A stretch of DNA of 64,000 nucleotides from Nocardioides astragali (GTDB lineage: Bacteria > Actinomycetota > Actinomycetes > Propionibacteriales > Nocardioidaceae): positions 124,001 to 188,000 of the forward strand of contig NZ_JAFMZM010000006.1 of assembly GCF_024436375.1 (NCBI RefSeq), written 5' to 3'. Within the stretch, counting starts at the first letter, position 1. Each line of letters begins with the position of its first letter. Shown one piece after another: positions 52,388 through 61,326 of this stretch. The position numbers were made by a program, and so were the translations under genes. The notes beneath the pieces are model-generated. The model made no database searches. It had not been told where the DNA came from and worked only from the letters and a program-made list of their open reading frames with translations.

Positions 52388-53737
52388 TCACTCGCTCCCG
52401 GCCGCTGACTTGTCGAACGCCGCCTCGAAGATGTCGAGGCCCTCCGCCAGGAGGTCGTCACCGATGGCGAGCGGCGGCAGGAAGCGGAACACGTTGCCGA
52501 GGGTGCCGCAGGTCAGCGTCACCAGGCCCTCGGCCGAGCAGGCCCGGTGCACGGAGGCGGCGAGCGCTGCGTCCGGCGTACGCCCCGGGCCGTCGCTGAC
52601 GAGCTCGATCGCCAGCATCGCGCCGCGCCCACGGATGTCGCCCACCCGGTCGGGGTGCCGCTCCGCGAGGGCACGCAGCCGCGGCACGAAGATCGCCTCG
52701 ATCTCCCTGGCCCGGGCAGGGAGATCGGCCGCCTCCATGGTCTCGATCGCGGCCAGCGCGGCGGCGCAGGCCACCGGGTTGCCGCCGTAGGTCCCGCCCA
52801 GGCCGCCGACGTGCACGGAGTCCATCACGTCCGCGCGCCCGGTCACGGCGGCCAGCGGCAGACCGCCCGCCATGCCCTTGGCGGTCGTCACCAGGTCCGG
52901 GACGACGCCCTCGTGGTCGCACGCGAACCAGTCGCCGGTGCGCGCGAAGCCCGTCTGGATCTCGTCGGCGATGAAGAGGATCCCGTGCTCGCGGCACCAG
53001 TCCGCGACCCGCGGCAGCCAGCCCGGGGGCGGCACGATGAACCCGCCCTCGCCCTGGATCGGCTCGATCAGGACGGCGGCGCAGTTGTCCTCGCCGACCT
53101 GGGCGTGCACGGTCGCGACGAACGCGTCGAAGGCCTCGTCGGCGCACGCCTCCGCGCCGCCGGGCCAGCGGTAGGGGTAGGCCATGGGCGAGCGGTAGAT
53201 CTCACCGGCGAAGGGACCGAAGCCGTGCTTGTAGGGCATGTTCTTCGCCGTCAGCGCCATCGTCAGGTTCGTACGCCCGTGGTAGGCGTGGTCGAACACG
53301 ACGATCGCGTCGCGCCCCGTGTGGTGCCGGGCCACCTTCACCGCGTTCTCCACCGCCTCGGCGCCGGAGTTGAAGAGGGCCGAGCGCTTCTCGTAGCTGC
53401 CCGGGGTGAGCTCCGTGAGCTTCTCGCAGACCGAGACGTACTCCTCGTAGGGGGTGACCATGAAGCAGGTGTGCGTGAAGTCGGCGACCTGCCGCTGCAC
53501 CGCTTCGACCACCCGCGGCGACGCGTTGCCGACCGTGGTCACGGCGATCCCCGAGCCGAAGTCGATCAGCTGGTTGCCGTCGACGTCGCGCAGGATGCCG
53601 CCGCCTGCCTGCTCGACGTAGATCGGCAGCGTCGTGCCGACGCCCGCGGACACGGCTGCCAGCTTGCGAGCCTGCAGCGCCTGCGAGCGCGGACCGGGGA
53701 TCTCGGTGGCCAGGATCCGTTCTTGGGACAGCGTCAT
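52388..53737 (-). CDS. gabT: 4-aminobutyrate aminotransferase
   Basis: 449 residues, class III PLP enzyme. IDFGSGIAVTTVGNASPRVV, NSGAEAVENAVKVAR, DHAYHGRTN, IADEIQTGFARTG, PLP lysine in VTTAKGMAGGLPLAAVTG and GGTYGGNPVACAAALA match GabT. It converts GABA and 2-oxoglutarate to succinate semialdehyde and glutamate. ATG 53737 overlaps the stop of the saccharopine-dehydrogenase-like gene (ATGA); the reading frame upstream of it overlaps that gene and was not used. Confidence 0.94.
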   Translation of the reverse strand: MTLSQERILATEIPGPRSQALQARKLAAVSAGVGTTLPIYVEQAGGGILRDVDGNQLIDFGSGIAVTTVGNASPRVVEAVQRQVADFTHTCFMVTPYEEYVSVCEKLTELTPGSYEKRSALFNSGAEAVENAVKVARHHTGRDAIVVFDHAYHGRTNLTMALTAKNMPYKHGFGPFAGEIYRSPMAYPYRWPGGAEACADEAFDAFVATVHAQVGEDNCAAVLIEPIQGEGGFIVPPPGWLPRVADWCREHGILFIADEIQTGFARTGDWFACDHEGVVPDLVTTAKGMAGGLPLAAVTGRADVMDSVHVGGLGGTYGGNPVACAAALAAIETMEAADLPARAREIEAIFVPRLRALAERHPDRVGDIRGRGAMLAIELVSDGPGRTPDAALAASVHRACSAEGLVTLTCGTLGNVFRFLPPLAIGDDLLAEGLDIFEAAFDKSAAGSE

Positions 53738-55041
53738 GACCGCTCCTCGATGCCCCACGGGGATCCGTAGCCCTTGGGCTTGGGTGCCGCCAGCAGATCG
53801 AGGAACGGTCCCGGCGGCATCGCCTCGGGACCGAGCACACCCGCGCCCGACCAGGTGCCGTCAGCGAGCAGCTCCAGCGCGACCACCGGGTTGATCGCGG
53901 TCTGCCACACCACGCACTGGGCGCCGTAGTCGCGCATCGAGTCGGCGTTGTCGACCACGTGGTAGAGGTACGTCGACCTCGGCGCGCCGTCTTTGCCGGT
54001 GCCGGTGACGAACACCCCGGCGCAGGTCTTGCCCTCCATGCGCGGCCCGATGGTCGCGGGATCGGGCAGGCAGGCGGCCACGACGTCGCGCGGTGAGACC
54101 GTGACCCCCTTGACCGACACCGGCTCCGTCGAGTCGAGTCCGAGGGTGTGAAGCGTGCGCAGGATGGCGATCATCTCCTCGCCCAGGCCGTACTTGAAGG
54201 TCACGCGGTCGGCGTCGACCCAGCGCGGCATGAGGAGCACCTCCTCGTGCTCGACGTGCACGCACTCCACCGGTCCGATGCCCTCGGGAAAGTCGAAGAC
54301 CTCCGGCTCGGAGAAGGGCGGCAACGTGAAGAACCCCGACTCGAGGTCGCCGCCTGCCCTCTTCCGCTCCCACACCACTGGCGGGTTGAGGCACTCCTCG
54401 ATGATCGTCCACATGGAGAAGCCCGGCGCGAAGACCTCGTTGCCGTCGTCGTCGCGGATCACCAGGTTGGCCCCGTCACGGGTGCCGAGCTCGTCGATGT
54501 GGTCGAAGAGCTCGTCGGCGGCGTAGCGGGCGAAGACGTCGGAGAGGCCGGGTTCGACGCCGATGCCGAGGAGGGCCAGGCGTCCGGCGGCCTCCCACGC
54601 GGCGGCCTGCGCGAACTGCTCGTCGCCGAGCTTGACCCCGACCTGCTCGTGAGGGGCGTCCGGGTGTGGCACCGACAGGCTCATCGCCATGTCGAGGTAG
54701 TCGGCGTCGGCAGCCAGGGCGCCGGTGAAGATCGGCATGACGAACCGCGGGTCGACGGCGTTGAAGACGTGCGTGGCCCGTACGTCGCGGGCGAGCGCAG
54801 CCACCGCGCCAGGGTCGGAGGCGTCCACCTGGGCCGCACTGAACCTCTCCTCGCCCGTGCGGCGGCCTCGGGCGGCTGCGACGGTGCGCTCGGCGCGCTC
54901 GCGGTCGTAGTCGGCCACCACCCACGCCTCGAAGAAGTCGCGCTCGACGGCGATCCGGGCGGCTGCGTCACCGACGCCACCGGCGCCGACCATGAGCACG
55001 CGCATCGGACCCGACCCCGATTCGGGGATCGATTCAGGCAT
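53734..55041 (-). CDS. Saccharopine dehydrogenase-like protein in the polyamine operon
   Basis: 435 residues. The Rossmann N terminus is RVLMVGAGGVGDAAARIAVE, then VFNAVDPRFVMPIFTGALAADADYLDMAMS and GIGVEPGLSDVFARYAADELFD, as in saccharopine or carboxynorspermidine dehydrogenases. It could act on a lysine- or polyamine-derived imine. It lies between potC (3 bases upstream) and gabT (ATGA overlap), so it is fully embedded in the polyamine unit. The function is inferred from family and position only. Confidence 0.85.
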   Translation of the reverse strand: MPESIPESGSGPMRVLMVGAGGVGDAAARIAVERDFFEAWVVADYDRERAERTVAAARGRRTGEERFSAAQVDASDPGAVAALARDVRATHVFNAVDPRFVMPIFTGALAADADYLDMAMSLSVPHPDAPHEQVGVKLGDEQFAQAAAWEAAGRLALLGIGVEPGLSDVFARYAADELFDHIDELGTRDGANLVIRDDDGNEVFAPGFSMWTIIEECLNPPVVWERKRAGGDLESGFFTLPPFSEPEVFDFPEGIGPVECVHVEHEEVLLMPRWVDADRVTFKYGLGEEMIAILRTLHTLGLDSTEPVSVKGVTVSPRDVVAACLPDPATIGPRMEGKTCAGVFVTGTGKDGAPRSTYLYHVVDNADSMRDYGAQCVVWQTAINPVVALELLADGTWSGAGVLGPEAMPPGPFLDLLAAPKPKGYGSPWGIEERS

Positions 55042-55044
55042 GGG

Positions 55045-55926
55045 TCACTCCTTGACCTTGGACGCCCGGACCGAGCTCACGAACTGCGCACCGACCACCA
55101 GCAGGACGGCGATCACGAACATCGAGAAGCCGATCACGTTGGCCTCTGCGGGGATGCCGCGGCGCGAGGCGACGTAGACGAACTTGGGGAACGTGTTCTC
55201 GTTGCCGGAGACGAAGTTGGTGATGATGAAGTCGTCGAAGGACAGCGAGAAGGCGAGCATGGCGGCGCCCAGGATGCCGGGCAGGATCAGCGGGAAGGTC
55301 ACCTTCCAGAAGGTCTGCATCGGGCTGGCGTAGAGGTCCTGGGCAGCCTCCTCGATCCGGGGGTCGAGGGACTGGATGCGGGCCCGGACCGTGACCACCA
55401 CGAAGCTCAGGCAGAACATGATGTGGGAGAAGACGATCGTGGTGAAGCCGAGGTCGATGCCGATGTTGGCGAAGCCCTGCACGAAGATCGTCAGCAGAGC
55501 CGCGCCCATCACGATCTCGGGCGTGGCCATGGGCACGAAGATCAGCACGTTGCTGGCCGACTTGCCCCGGAAGCGGTAGCGGACCATGGCCAGTGCCATC
55601 AGCGTGCCCAGGACCGTGGCCACCACCGTGGAGATCGCCCCGACCTGCAGCGAGGTCACCAGCGACCCGCAGACGCCCGGCACCCCGCACGGGTCCTGCC
55701 AGTGCTCCCAGGTGAAGCCCTGCCACACGATGTTGGTCTTGCCGTGGTCGTTGAACGAGAAGGCAAACGTGTAGGCGACCGGCAGGAAGAGGTAGAGCAG
55801 CACCAGGATCGCGGACAGGATCGCGAAGTGGTTGGCAAGCCAGACCTGGGCGCGCTTGGCGGCCGAGGGCCGGTAGGCGGTCGAGCGGGCGCTCGTGGCG
55901 CTGGCCGGGGGACTCGTCGTGCTCAC
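55045..55926 (-). CDS. potC: Polyamine ABC transporter permease PotC
   Basis: 293 residues with six transmembrane segments and the EAA loop (ARIQSLDPRIEEAAQDLYASPMQTFWKVTFPLILPGI). It forms the membrane channel with PotB and contacts PotA through the EAA loop. GTG 55926 is one base after the potB stop. The last codons contain AAGGAG, a ribosome binding site for the next gene. Confidence 0.95.
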   Translation of the reverse strand: MSTTSPPASATSARSTAYRPSAAKRAQVWLANHFAILSAILVLLYLFLPVAYTFAFSFNDHGKTNIVWQGFTWEHWQDPCGVPGVCGSLVTSLQVGAISTVVATVLGTLMALAMVRYRFRGKSASNVLIFVPMATPEIVMGAALLTIFVQGFANIGIDLGFTTIVFSHIMFCLSFVVVTVRARIQSLDPRIEEAAQDLYASPMQTFWKVTFPLILPGILGAAMLAFSLSFDDFIITNFVSGNENTFPKFVYVASRRGIPAEANVIGFSMFVIAVLLVVGAQFVSSVRASKVKE

Positions 55927-55927
55927 C

Positions 55928-56839
55928 TCACACCAGCTCCTCGGTGCCGAAACGGCGTACGTAGAGGAAGACCATCACGAGGATCGCGGCCATCAACGTG
56001 AACGACAGCGCGGCCGCCACCGGGTAGCCGCCCGGGATGGCCAGGAACTGGTCGTTGATGACGTTGCCGACCATCTTCCCGCGCTGCGGGCCGAGCAGCT
56101 CCATGTTGACGAAGTCGCCGGCCGCGGGGATGAAGGTCAGAAGCGTCCCGGCCAGCACGCCGGGCATCGACATCGGCAGCGTCACGGTGCGGAACGTCGT
56201 GAACCCGTTGGCGTACAGGTCGCCGCCGGCCTCGATCACGCGCGGGTCGGCGCGTTCGAGCGAGGCGTAGATCGGCAGCACCATGAAGGGCAGGAAGTTG
56301 TAGGTCAGGCCGGCGATCACCGCGACGGGTGTGTTGATGATGTTGCCGCCGGGCAGCAGGTGCAGGAAGTTGAGGGTGCCGGCCACCCACCCCTCGTCGG
56401 CCAGGATCTGCGACCACGCGAACGTGCGCAGGATGAACGAGGTGAAGAAGGGCGCGATGACGCAGATCATCATGAGGTTGCGCCAGCGCCCGGCCTTGAA
56501 CGCCATCGCGTAGGCGAGCGGGTAGGCCACGACGAAGGCCAGCAGCGTCGCCAGGCCGGCATAGAGGAAGGACCGCGCGAAGTGCGGCGCGTAGTCGGTG
56601 AGCGCGCTGGCGTAGTTGTCGAGGTTGACGTCGCGGTAGTAGTACCCGGGGAAGCCCGGATAGCGGCTCTGCAGGCTGACCGACGCCAGCTGGACCAGCG
56701 GCAGGAGGAAGAACACGCCGAGCCACAGTGCGCCCGGGAGCAGCAGCACGTACGCCGTCCAGCTGCGCTTCGTGGCCCGGGGAGCGGGCGCGGCCGGGTC
56801 GGCTCCCGGGTCGACGGCCGCGTGCGCGAGGGCCGTCAT
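55928..56839 (-). CDS. potB: Polyamine ABC transporter permease PotB
   Basis: 303 residues, six transmembrane segments beginning TAYVLLLPGALWLGVFFLLPLVQLASVSL, with the EAA loop SLERADPRVIEAGGDLYANGFTTFRTVTLPMSMPGV. Partner of PotC. ATG 56839 overlaps the stop of an 8-codon ORF that in turn overlaps the potA stop, so translation from potA to potB is linked through it. Confidence 0.95.
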   Translation of the reverse strand: MTALAHAAVDPGADPAAPAPRATKRSWTAYVLLLPGALWLGVFFLLPLVQLASVSLQSRYPGFPGYYYRDVNLDNYASALTDYAPHFARSFLYAGLATLLAFVVAYPLAYAMAFKAGRWRNLMMICVIAPFFTSFILRTFAWSQILADEGWVAGTLNFLHLLPGGNIINTPVAVIAGLTYNFLPFMVLPIYASLERADPRVIEAGGDLYANGFTTFRTVTLPMSMPGVLAGTLLTFIPAAGDFVNMELLGPQRGKMVGNVINDQFLAIPGGYPVAAALSFTLMAAILVMVFLYVRRFGTEELV

Positions 56840-56862
56840 GCTGCATCCCGTGACGTGCTCAT
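56836..56862 (-). CDS. 8-codon ORF bridging potA and potB
   Basis: MSTSRDAA, starting in the ATGA of the potA stop and ending in the ATGA of the potB start. Its first codons resemble the prefix of the bridging ORF at 38862 (ATGAGCACG then CCGCGG versus TCACGG). It may be a degenerate short form of the same arrangement or a coincidence of two close overlaps. Confidence 0.3.
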   Translation of the reverse strand: MSTSRDAA

Positions 56863-57950
56863 GCGGGCACCCCGAACGCGTGCCCGGCGTTCCAGGTCAG
56901 CCAGACCTCGTCCCCGGGTCGGAGGTCGAGCGGTTCGACGTCGAGGTTCTGCTCGTAGCAGCTCCACGTCGTGCCGCTCGGCATGTCGACCAGGTAGCTG
57001 GTGGCGACCCCTAGGAAGGACACGTCGCGCACCACCCCCTTGACGTCGTTGCCGGCTCCCTCGGGCTGGGTGCGCGACACGGTGACCTTCTCCGGTCGGA
57101 CGCCGAACAGGACCTCGCCGTCGTGAACCTGCGAGCGGGACTTGAGGATCTTCACGGGTGTGCCGAGCACGTCGGCGACGATGTGGTCGCCGTCGGTGTC
57201 CTTGATGATGCCGACGCCGGTGTTGGCCTGGCCGAGGAAGTTCGCGACGAACCGCGTGCGCGGCAGGTCGTACAGCGCCGCCGGTGCGCCGAGCTGCTCG
57301 ATGTGGCCCCTGTTCATCACCGCGACCGTGTCGGCCATGGTCATGGCCTCCTCCTGGTCGTGGGTGACGTGGATGAAGGTCAGTCCGACCTCTGTCTGGA
57401 TGCGCTTGAGCTCCACCTGCATCTCGCGCCGCAGCTTGAGGTCGAGGGCACCGAGCGGCTCGTCGAGCAGCAGCACCTCGGGGTGGTTGACCAGGGCCCG
57501 CGCCAGCGCCACCCGCTGCTGCTGGCCGCCCGAGAGCTGGGAGGGCTTGCGCGTGGCGAAGCCCGACATCTGCACCAGCTCGAGGGCGTCGTCGGTCCGC
57601 TTGGCCGTGTCGGCAGCCTTGCGGCGCTTGGGGCCGAAGGCCACGTTGTCGCGGATGTTGAGGTGGGGGAAGAGCGCGTAGGACTGGAACACGGTGTTGA
57701 CCGGACGCTCGTAGGGGCGCGACCCGGTGAGGTCGGTGTCCCCGATCAGCACCCGGCCGGCCGTGGGCTGCTCGAGCCCGGCGATCATCCGCAGGGTGGT
57801 GGTCTTGCCGCAGCCCGACGGGCCGAGCAGGGCGAAGAAGGAGCCTCGGGGGACGTGGAGGTCGATGTCGTCGACCGCGGTGAAGTCGCCGAAGGTCTTG
57901 GTCACGCTCTCGAGCTGGAGGTCGCCGCTCGCCTCGCGGAATCCGGCCAT
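56859..57950 (-). CDS. potA: Polyamine ABC transporter ATP-binding protein PotA
   Basis: 363 residues. Walker A GPSGCGKTT, Q-loop region, signature LSGGQQQRVALARAL, Walker B LLLDEPLGALD and H-loop VTHDQEEAMTMAD are all present, followed by a TOBE-type C-terminal regulatory domain. It hydrolyses ATP to drive spermidine/putrescine import. ATG 57950 lies one base after the potD stop. Confidence 0.97.
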   Translation of the reverse strand: MAGFREASGDLQLESVTKTFGDFTAVDDIDLHVPRGSFFALLGPSGCGKTTTLRMIAGLEQPTAGRVLIGDTDLTGSRPYERPVNTVFQSYALFPHLNIRDNVAFGPKRRKAADTAKRTDDALELVQMSGFATRKPSQLSGGQQQRVALARALVNHPEVLLLDEPLGALDLKLRREMQVELKRIQTEVGLTFIHVTHDQEEAMTMADTVAVMNRGHIEQLGAPAALYDLPRTRFVANFLGQANTGVGIIKDTDGDHIVADVLGTPVKILKSRSQVHDGEVLFGVRPEKVTVSRTQPEGAGNDVKGVVRDVSFLGVATSYLVDMPSGTTWSCYEQNLDVEPLDLRPGDEVWLTWNAGHAFGVPA

Positions 57951-57951
57951 G

Positions 57952-59202
57952 TCAGTTCCCCATCACCTTCGTGGACCACAGGTCGGCGTACTCGATGTCC
58001 TCGTCGGGGCTGAGCACCCGGAAGGCCTGGATGTTGTTGTCCGCGATGTACTCGGCGGTGGGGAAGATGAAGGGGCTCTCGGCCAGGTCCGGGTCGATCT
58101 TCTCCATCTCGGCCTGGGCGCCGTCGACCGGGCACACGTAGTTGACCCAGGCGGCCACCTGGGCGGCGACGGCCGGGTCGTAGTAGTAGTCCATCAGCAG
58201 CTGGGCGTTGCTGCGATGCGTGGAGGTGATCGGCACCATCAGGTTGTCCGACCACAGCGTGCCGCCGGACTCGGGGATGGTGAACGTCCAGCTGGGGTCC
58301 TCGGTGTCGAAGGCCAGGACGAAGATGTCGCCGCTCCAGGTGATCCCGGCCACCGCGTTGCCGCTGGTGAGGTCCTCCATGTAGGAGTTGCCCTTCACCT
58401 TGCGGATGTAGCCCTCCTCGATCTTCTGCTCGATGAAGTCGAGGGCGCTCTCGAACTCCGCCCGGCCCCAGTCGCTGTCGATGTCGACGCCCTGCGACTG
58501 CATGACGAGACCGGCGGTGTCACGGAACTCCGAGAGCACCACGATGCGGCCCTTGAGGTCGTCGGCCCAGAGGTCGTCGAGCGACTTCAGCTCTCGGCCC
58601 ACCTTGTCCCTGTTGTAGCCGATGCCGGCGAAGCCGCTCTGCCAGGTGATCGAGTGCTGGCGGCCCGGATCGAAGGACACGTCCTTGAGCGGCTGCAGGA
58701 GGTTGCTCACCACGTTGGGCATCTGGATCAGCTCCAGAGGCTGGCAGAGCTGGTCGCGGATGACCCGCGCGGCCATCCAGTCGGTCAGGGTGATGATGTC
58801 GCGGTCGATGGTCTGGCCGGCGCGTAGCTGCGGCCCGACCTTGGCGTAGTAGGAGTCGTTGTCGTCGATGTCCTCGCTGTAGCTGACCTCGATGCCCGTC
58901 TTCTCCATGAAGGCCTCGAGGGTCGGCGACTTCGTCTCCTTGCCGTTCATGTCGAGGTACGCCGTCCAGTTGGCCCACTTGAGGACCTTCTCGGAGTCCG
59001 AGACGTCCTTCGGCAGCTTGAGGCTCGCCGGACCTCCGGAGGGCGGTGCGGGCGGGGCGCAGCCGGTCAGCGCGAGGCCGGTGCCGGCAGCGAGGCCGGT
59101 GCCGAGGAGTGCTCGACGGCTCAGGCCGCCGGTCGCAACCGAGGCGAGAGCAGCCGCCGGCGGCGACATCGGCTGCCGTCGCCGGCGCGGGATCGGTGTC
59201 AT
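57952..59202 (-). CDS. potD: Polyamine ABC transporter substrate-binding lipoprotein PotD
   Basis: 416 residues. It has a twin-arginine-type signal (LSRRALLGTG, R29-R30) with lipobox LTGC, lipidated at Cys48. The mature domain has the PotD/PotF fold pattern (KWANWTAYLDMNGKETKSPTLEAFMEKTGIEVSY, ITWQSGFAGIGYNRDKVG). It binds the polyamine outside the cell and delivers it to PotBC. It is the first gene of potD-A-B-C; 48 bases separate it from the aminobutyraldehyde dehydrogenase upstream. Confidence 0.95.
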   Translation of the reverse strand: MTPIPRRRRQPMSPPAAALASVATGGLSRRALLGTGLAAGTGLALTGCAPPAPPSGGPASLKLPKDVSDSEKVLKWANWTAYLDMNGKETKSPTLEAFMEKTGIEVSYSEDIDDNDSYYAKVGPQLRAGQTIDRDIITLTDWMAARVIRDQLCQPLELIQMPNVVSNLLQPLKDVSFDPGRQHSITWQSGFAGIGYNRDKVGRELKSLDDLWADDLKGRIVVLSEFRDTAGLVMQSQGVDIDSDWGRAEFESALDFIEQKIEEGYIRKVKGNSYMEDLTSGNAVAGITWSGDIFVLAFDTEDPSWTFTIPESGGTLWSDNLMVPITSTHRSNAQLLMDYYYDPAVAAQVAAWVNYVCPVDGAQAEMEKIDPDLAESPFIFPTAEYIADNNIQAFRVLSPDEDIEYADLWSTKVMGN

Positions 59203-59250
59203 CAGTTCAGTCCTCCGGTCAGCCCTGAGTCACTCTGGTGTGGTGCAGGG

Positions 59251-60696
59251 TCAGCTCTCGATGTTGGCCATCACGTGCTTGATCCGGGTGTAGTCCTCGA
59301 ACCCGTACATCGACAGGTCCTTGCCGTACCCGGACTTCTTGTAGCCGCCGTGCGGCATCTCGGCGACGAGCGGGATGTGCGTGTTGATCCACACGCAGCC
59401 GAAGTCGAGGGCCCTGGACATCCGCATCGCACGTCCGAAGTCCTTGGTCCAGACCGACGACGCGAGGCCGTAGTCGACGCCGTTGGCCCACCGGATCGCC
59501 TCGTCCTCGTCGGTGAAGCGCTGCACGGTGATGACCGGACCGAAGATCTCGTTCTGGATGGCGTCGTCGTCCTGGCGCAGACCCGAGAGGACGGTGGGCT
59601 CGAGGTAGAAGCCGTCGCCCAGGTCGGTGCGGCGGTTGCCGCCGGCCGACACGGTCGCGTGCGACGGGAGGTTCTCGATGAAGCCGCTGACGCGGGCCAG
59701 CTGGTTGGCGTTGTTCACCGGGCCGAAGAGCGCGTCCTCGTCGTCGGGGAGCCCCACCGACGCCGAGCTCCGGGCGTAGTCGGTGAGCGCCGCGACGAAG
59801 TCGTCGTGGATGTGCGGTGCCGCGAGCACACGGGTGGCCGCGGTGCAGTCCTGTCCGGCGTTGAAGTAGCCGGCCACGCCGATGCCCTCGACGGCCGCCT
59901 CGATGTCGGCGTCGTCGAAGACGACGACGGGTGCCTTGCCGCCGAGCTCGAGGTGCACCCGCTTGAGGTTCGGCGCCGCGCTGGCCGCGACCTCGGCGCC
60001 GGCACGCACCGACCCGGTGATGGCGACCAGGCTGGGGGTGGGGTGCTCGACGAGGAGACGACCGGTCTCGCGGTCGCCGGTGACGACGTTGAGCGTGCCG
60101 GCGGGGAGGAACTCCGAGGCGAGCTCGGCCAGGCGCAACGTGCTCTCGGGAGTGGTGTCGCTCGGCTTGAGGACGACCGTGTTGCCGGCCGCGAGTGCCG
60201 GACCGATCTTCCACACAGCCATCAGCAGCGGGTAGTTCCACGGCGTCACCTGCCCGACGACGCCGATCGGCTCCCGCCGCACCCACGAGGTGTGGCCGGC
60301 GAGGTACTCCCCGGCCGCCTTGCCCTCCAGGACGCGCGCCGCGCCGGCGAAGAAGCGGAGCTGGTCGACCATAGGAGGGATCTCCTCGCTCGCGGTGAGC
60401 GCCTTGATCTTCCCGGTGTTCTCGGACTCGAGGGCGATGAGCTCCTCGGCGTGCGACTCGATCGCGTCGGCGAACTTCAGCAGCGCCTGCTGGCGCTCGC
60501 TGGGCGTCGTACGCCCCCACTCGCCGAAGGCCGTGTCCGCCGCTGCGTACGCCGCGTCCACCTCCTCGGCGCCGCTCAGAGGAGCGTGGGCGACGACCTG
60601 CCCGGTCGCCGGGTTGACGACGTCACTCGTGGCGCCGGAATCGGCGTCGACATAGGCGCCGCCGATGAAGTTGCGCAGCGTGCGGGGGCTGGTCAC
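59251..60696 (-). CDS. Gamma-aminobutyraldehyde dehydrogenase
   Basis: 481-residue aldehyde dehydrogenase. TPWNYPLLMAVWKIGPALAAGNTVVLKP, general base Glu in HLELGGKAPVVVFDDADIEAAVEG and catalytic Cys in FNAGQDCTAATR match the PatD/PuuC-like aminobutyraldehyde branch. It would turn 4-aminobutanal into GABA. GTG 60696 follows GGAAGGACG; the much longer open frame upstream is antisense to the Lrp gene and rejected. Divergent from the Lrp/aminotransferase pair. Confidence 0.9.
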   Translation of the reverse strand: MTSPRTLRNFIGGAYVDADSGATSDVVNPATGQVVAHAPLSGAEEVDAAYAAADTAFGEWGRTTPSERQQALLKFADAIESHAEELIALESENTGKIKALTASEEIPPMVDQLRFFAGAARVLEGKAAGEYLAGHTSWVRREPIGVVGQVTPWNYPLLMAVWKIGPALAAGNTVVLKPSDTTPESTLRLAELASEFLPAGTLNVVTGDRETGRLLVEHPTPSLVAITGSVRAGAEVAASAAPNLKRVHLELGGKAPVVVFDDADIEAAVEGIGVAGYFNAGQDCTAATRVLAAPHIHDDFVAALTDYARSSASVGLPDDEDALFGPVNNANQLARVSGFIENLPSHATVSAGGNRRTDLGDGFYLEPTVLSGLRQDDDAIQNEIFGPVITVQRFTDEDEAIRWANGVDYGLASSVWTKDFGRAMRMSRALDFGCVWINTHIPLVAEMPHGGYKKSGYGKDLSMYGFEDYTRIKHVMANIES

Positions 60697-60786
60697 GTGT
60701 CGTCCTTCCGGTCGAGTGCGGTGAAGGGAGAGTAGGACGGGAGACGGACCGATCGCCATAGCGAACGGCAAAGAAAGTGCGGGAAT

Positions 60787-60820
60787 CGCGGAAATCGCCG
60801 CGTGGAATTGCGGAATCCGC
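60787..60820. promoter_or_regulatory. Dyads in the divergent Lrp/aldehyde dehydrogenase promoter region
   Basis: CGCGG-N6-CCGCG (60787-60802) and GCGGA-A-TCCGC (60810-60820) lie in the 171-base divergent gap. The spacing and position just upstream of the Lrp-type gene fit operator sites for that regulator. The region around 60741-60775 is locally A-rich and may hold the promoter for the dehydrogenase. Confidence 0.5.
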
Positions 60821-60867
60821 GTTCGACGGGTTGCGGACCCGGGGCCCGGCACAGCACCATGGGCCGC

Positions 60868-61326
60868 ATGAACGACGGAGCTGTGCGCCTCGATGCGACC
60901 GCGAAGCGGATCATCGAGCTCCTCCAGGAGGACGGCCGCATCTCCTATGCCGCGATCGCCAAGGCGGTGGGTCTCTCGGAGGCCGCTGCCCGCGCGCGGG
61001 TCCAGAAGCTGCTCGACTCCGAGATCATGCAGATCGTCGCCGTCACCGATCCGACCCAGGTGGGATTCACCCGCCAGGCGATGATCGGCGTGCGCACCGA
61101 GGGCGACCTCACGAAGGTGGGGGACCGGCTCGCCGAGCTCACCGAGGTCGACTACGTCGTGACGACGGCCGGCAGCTTCGACCTCCTCGTCGAGGTGGTG
61201 TGCGAGGACGATCCGCACCTGCTCGACGTCATCCGTCAGGTCCGAGAGCTCGAGGGAGTGGTCTCCTCGGAGACCTTCGTCTACCTCAAGCTCAACAAGC
61301 AGCACTACAACTGGGGAACGAGATGA
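60868..61326 (+). CDS. Lrp/AsnC-family transcriptional regulator
   Basis: 152 residues. The N-terminal helix-turn-helix is LDATAKRIIELLQEDGRISYAAIAKAVGLSEAAARARVQKLLD; the C-terminal RAM (ligand-binding) domain ends VVSSETFVYLKL. It likely senses an amino acid or amine of the putrescine pathway and controls both divergent units. ATG 60868 is placed just before the family N terminus; ATG 60859 is an alternative. The stop overlaps the aminotransferase ATG (ATGA). Confidence 0.92.
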   Translation: MNDGAVRLDATAKRIIELLQEDGRISYAAIAKAVGLSEAAARARVQKLLDSEIMQIVAVTDPTQVGFTRQAMIGVRTEGDLTKVGDRLAELTEVDYVVTTAGSFDLLVEVVCEDDPHLLDVIRQVRELEGVVSSETFVYLKLNKQHYNWGTR

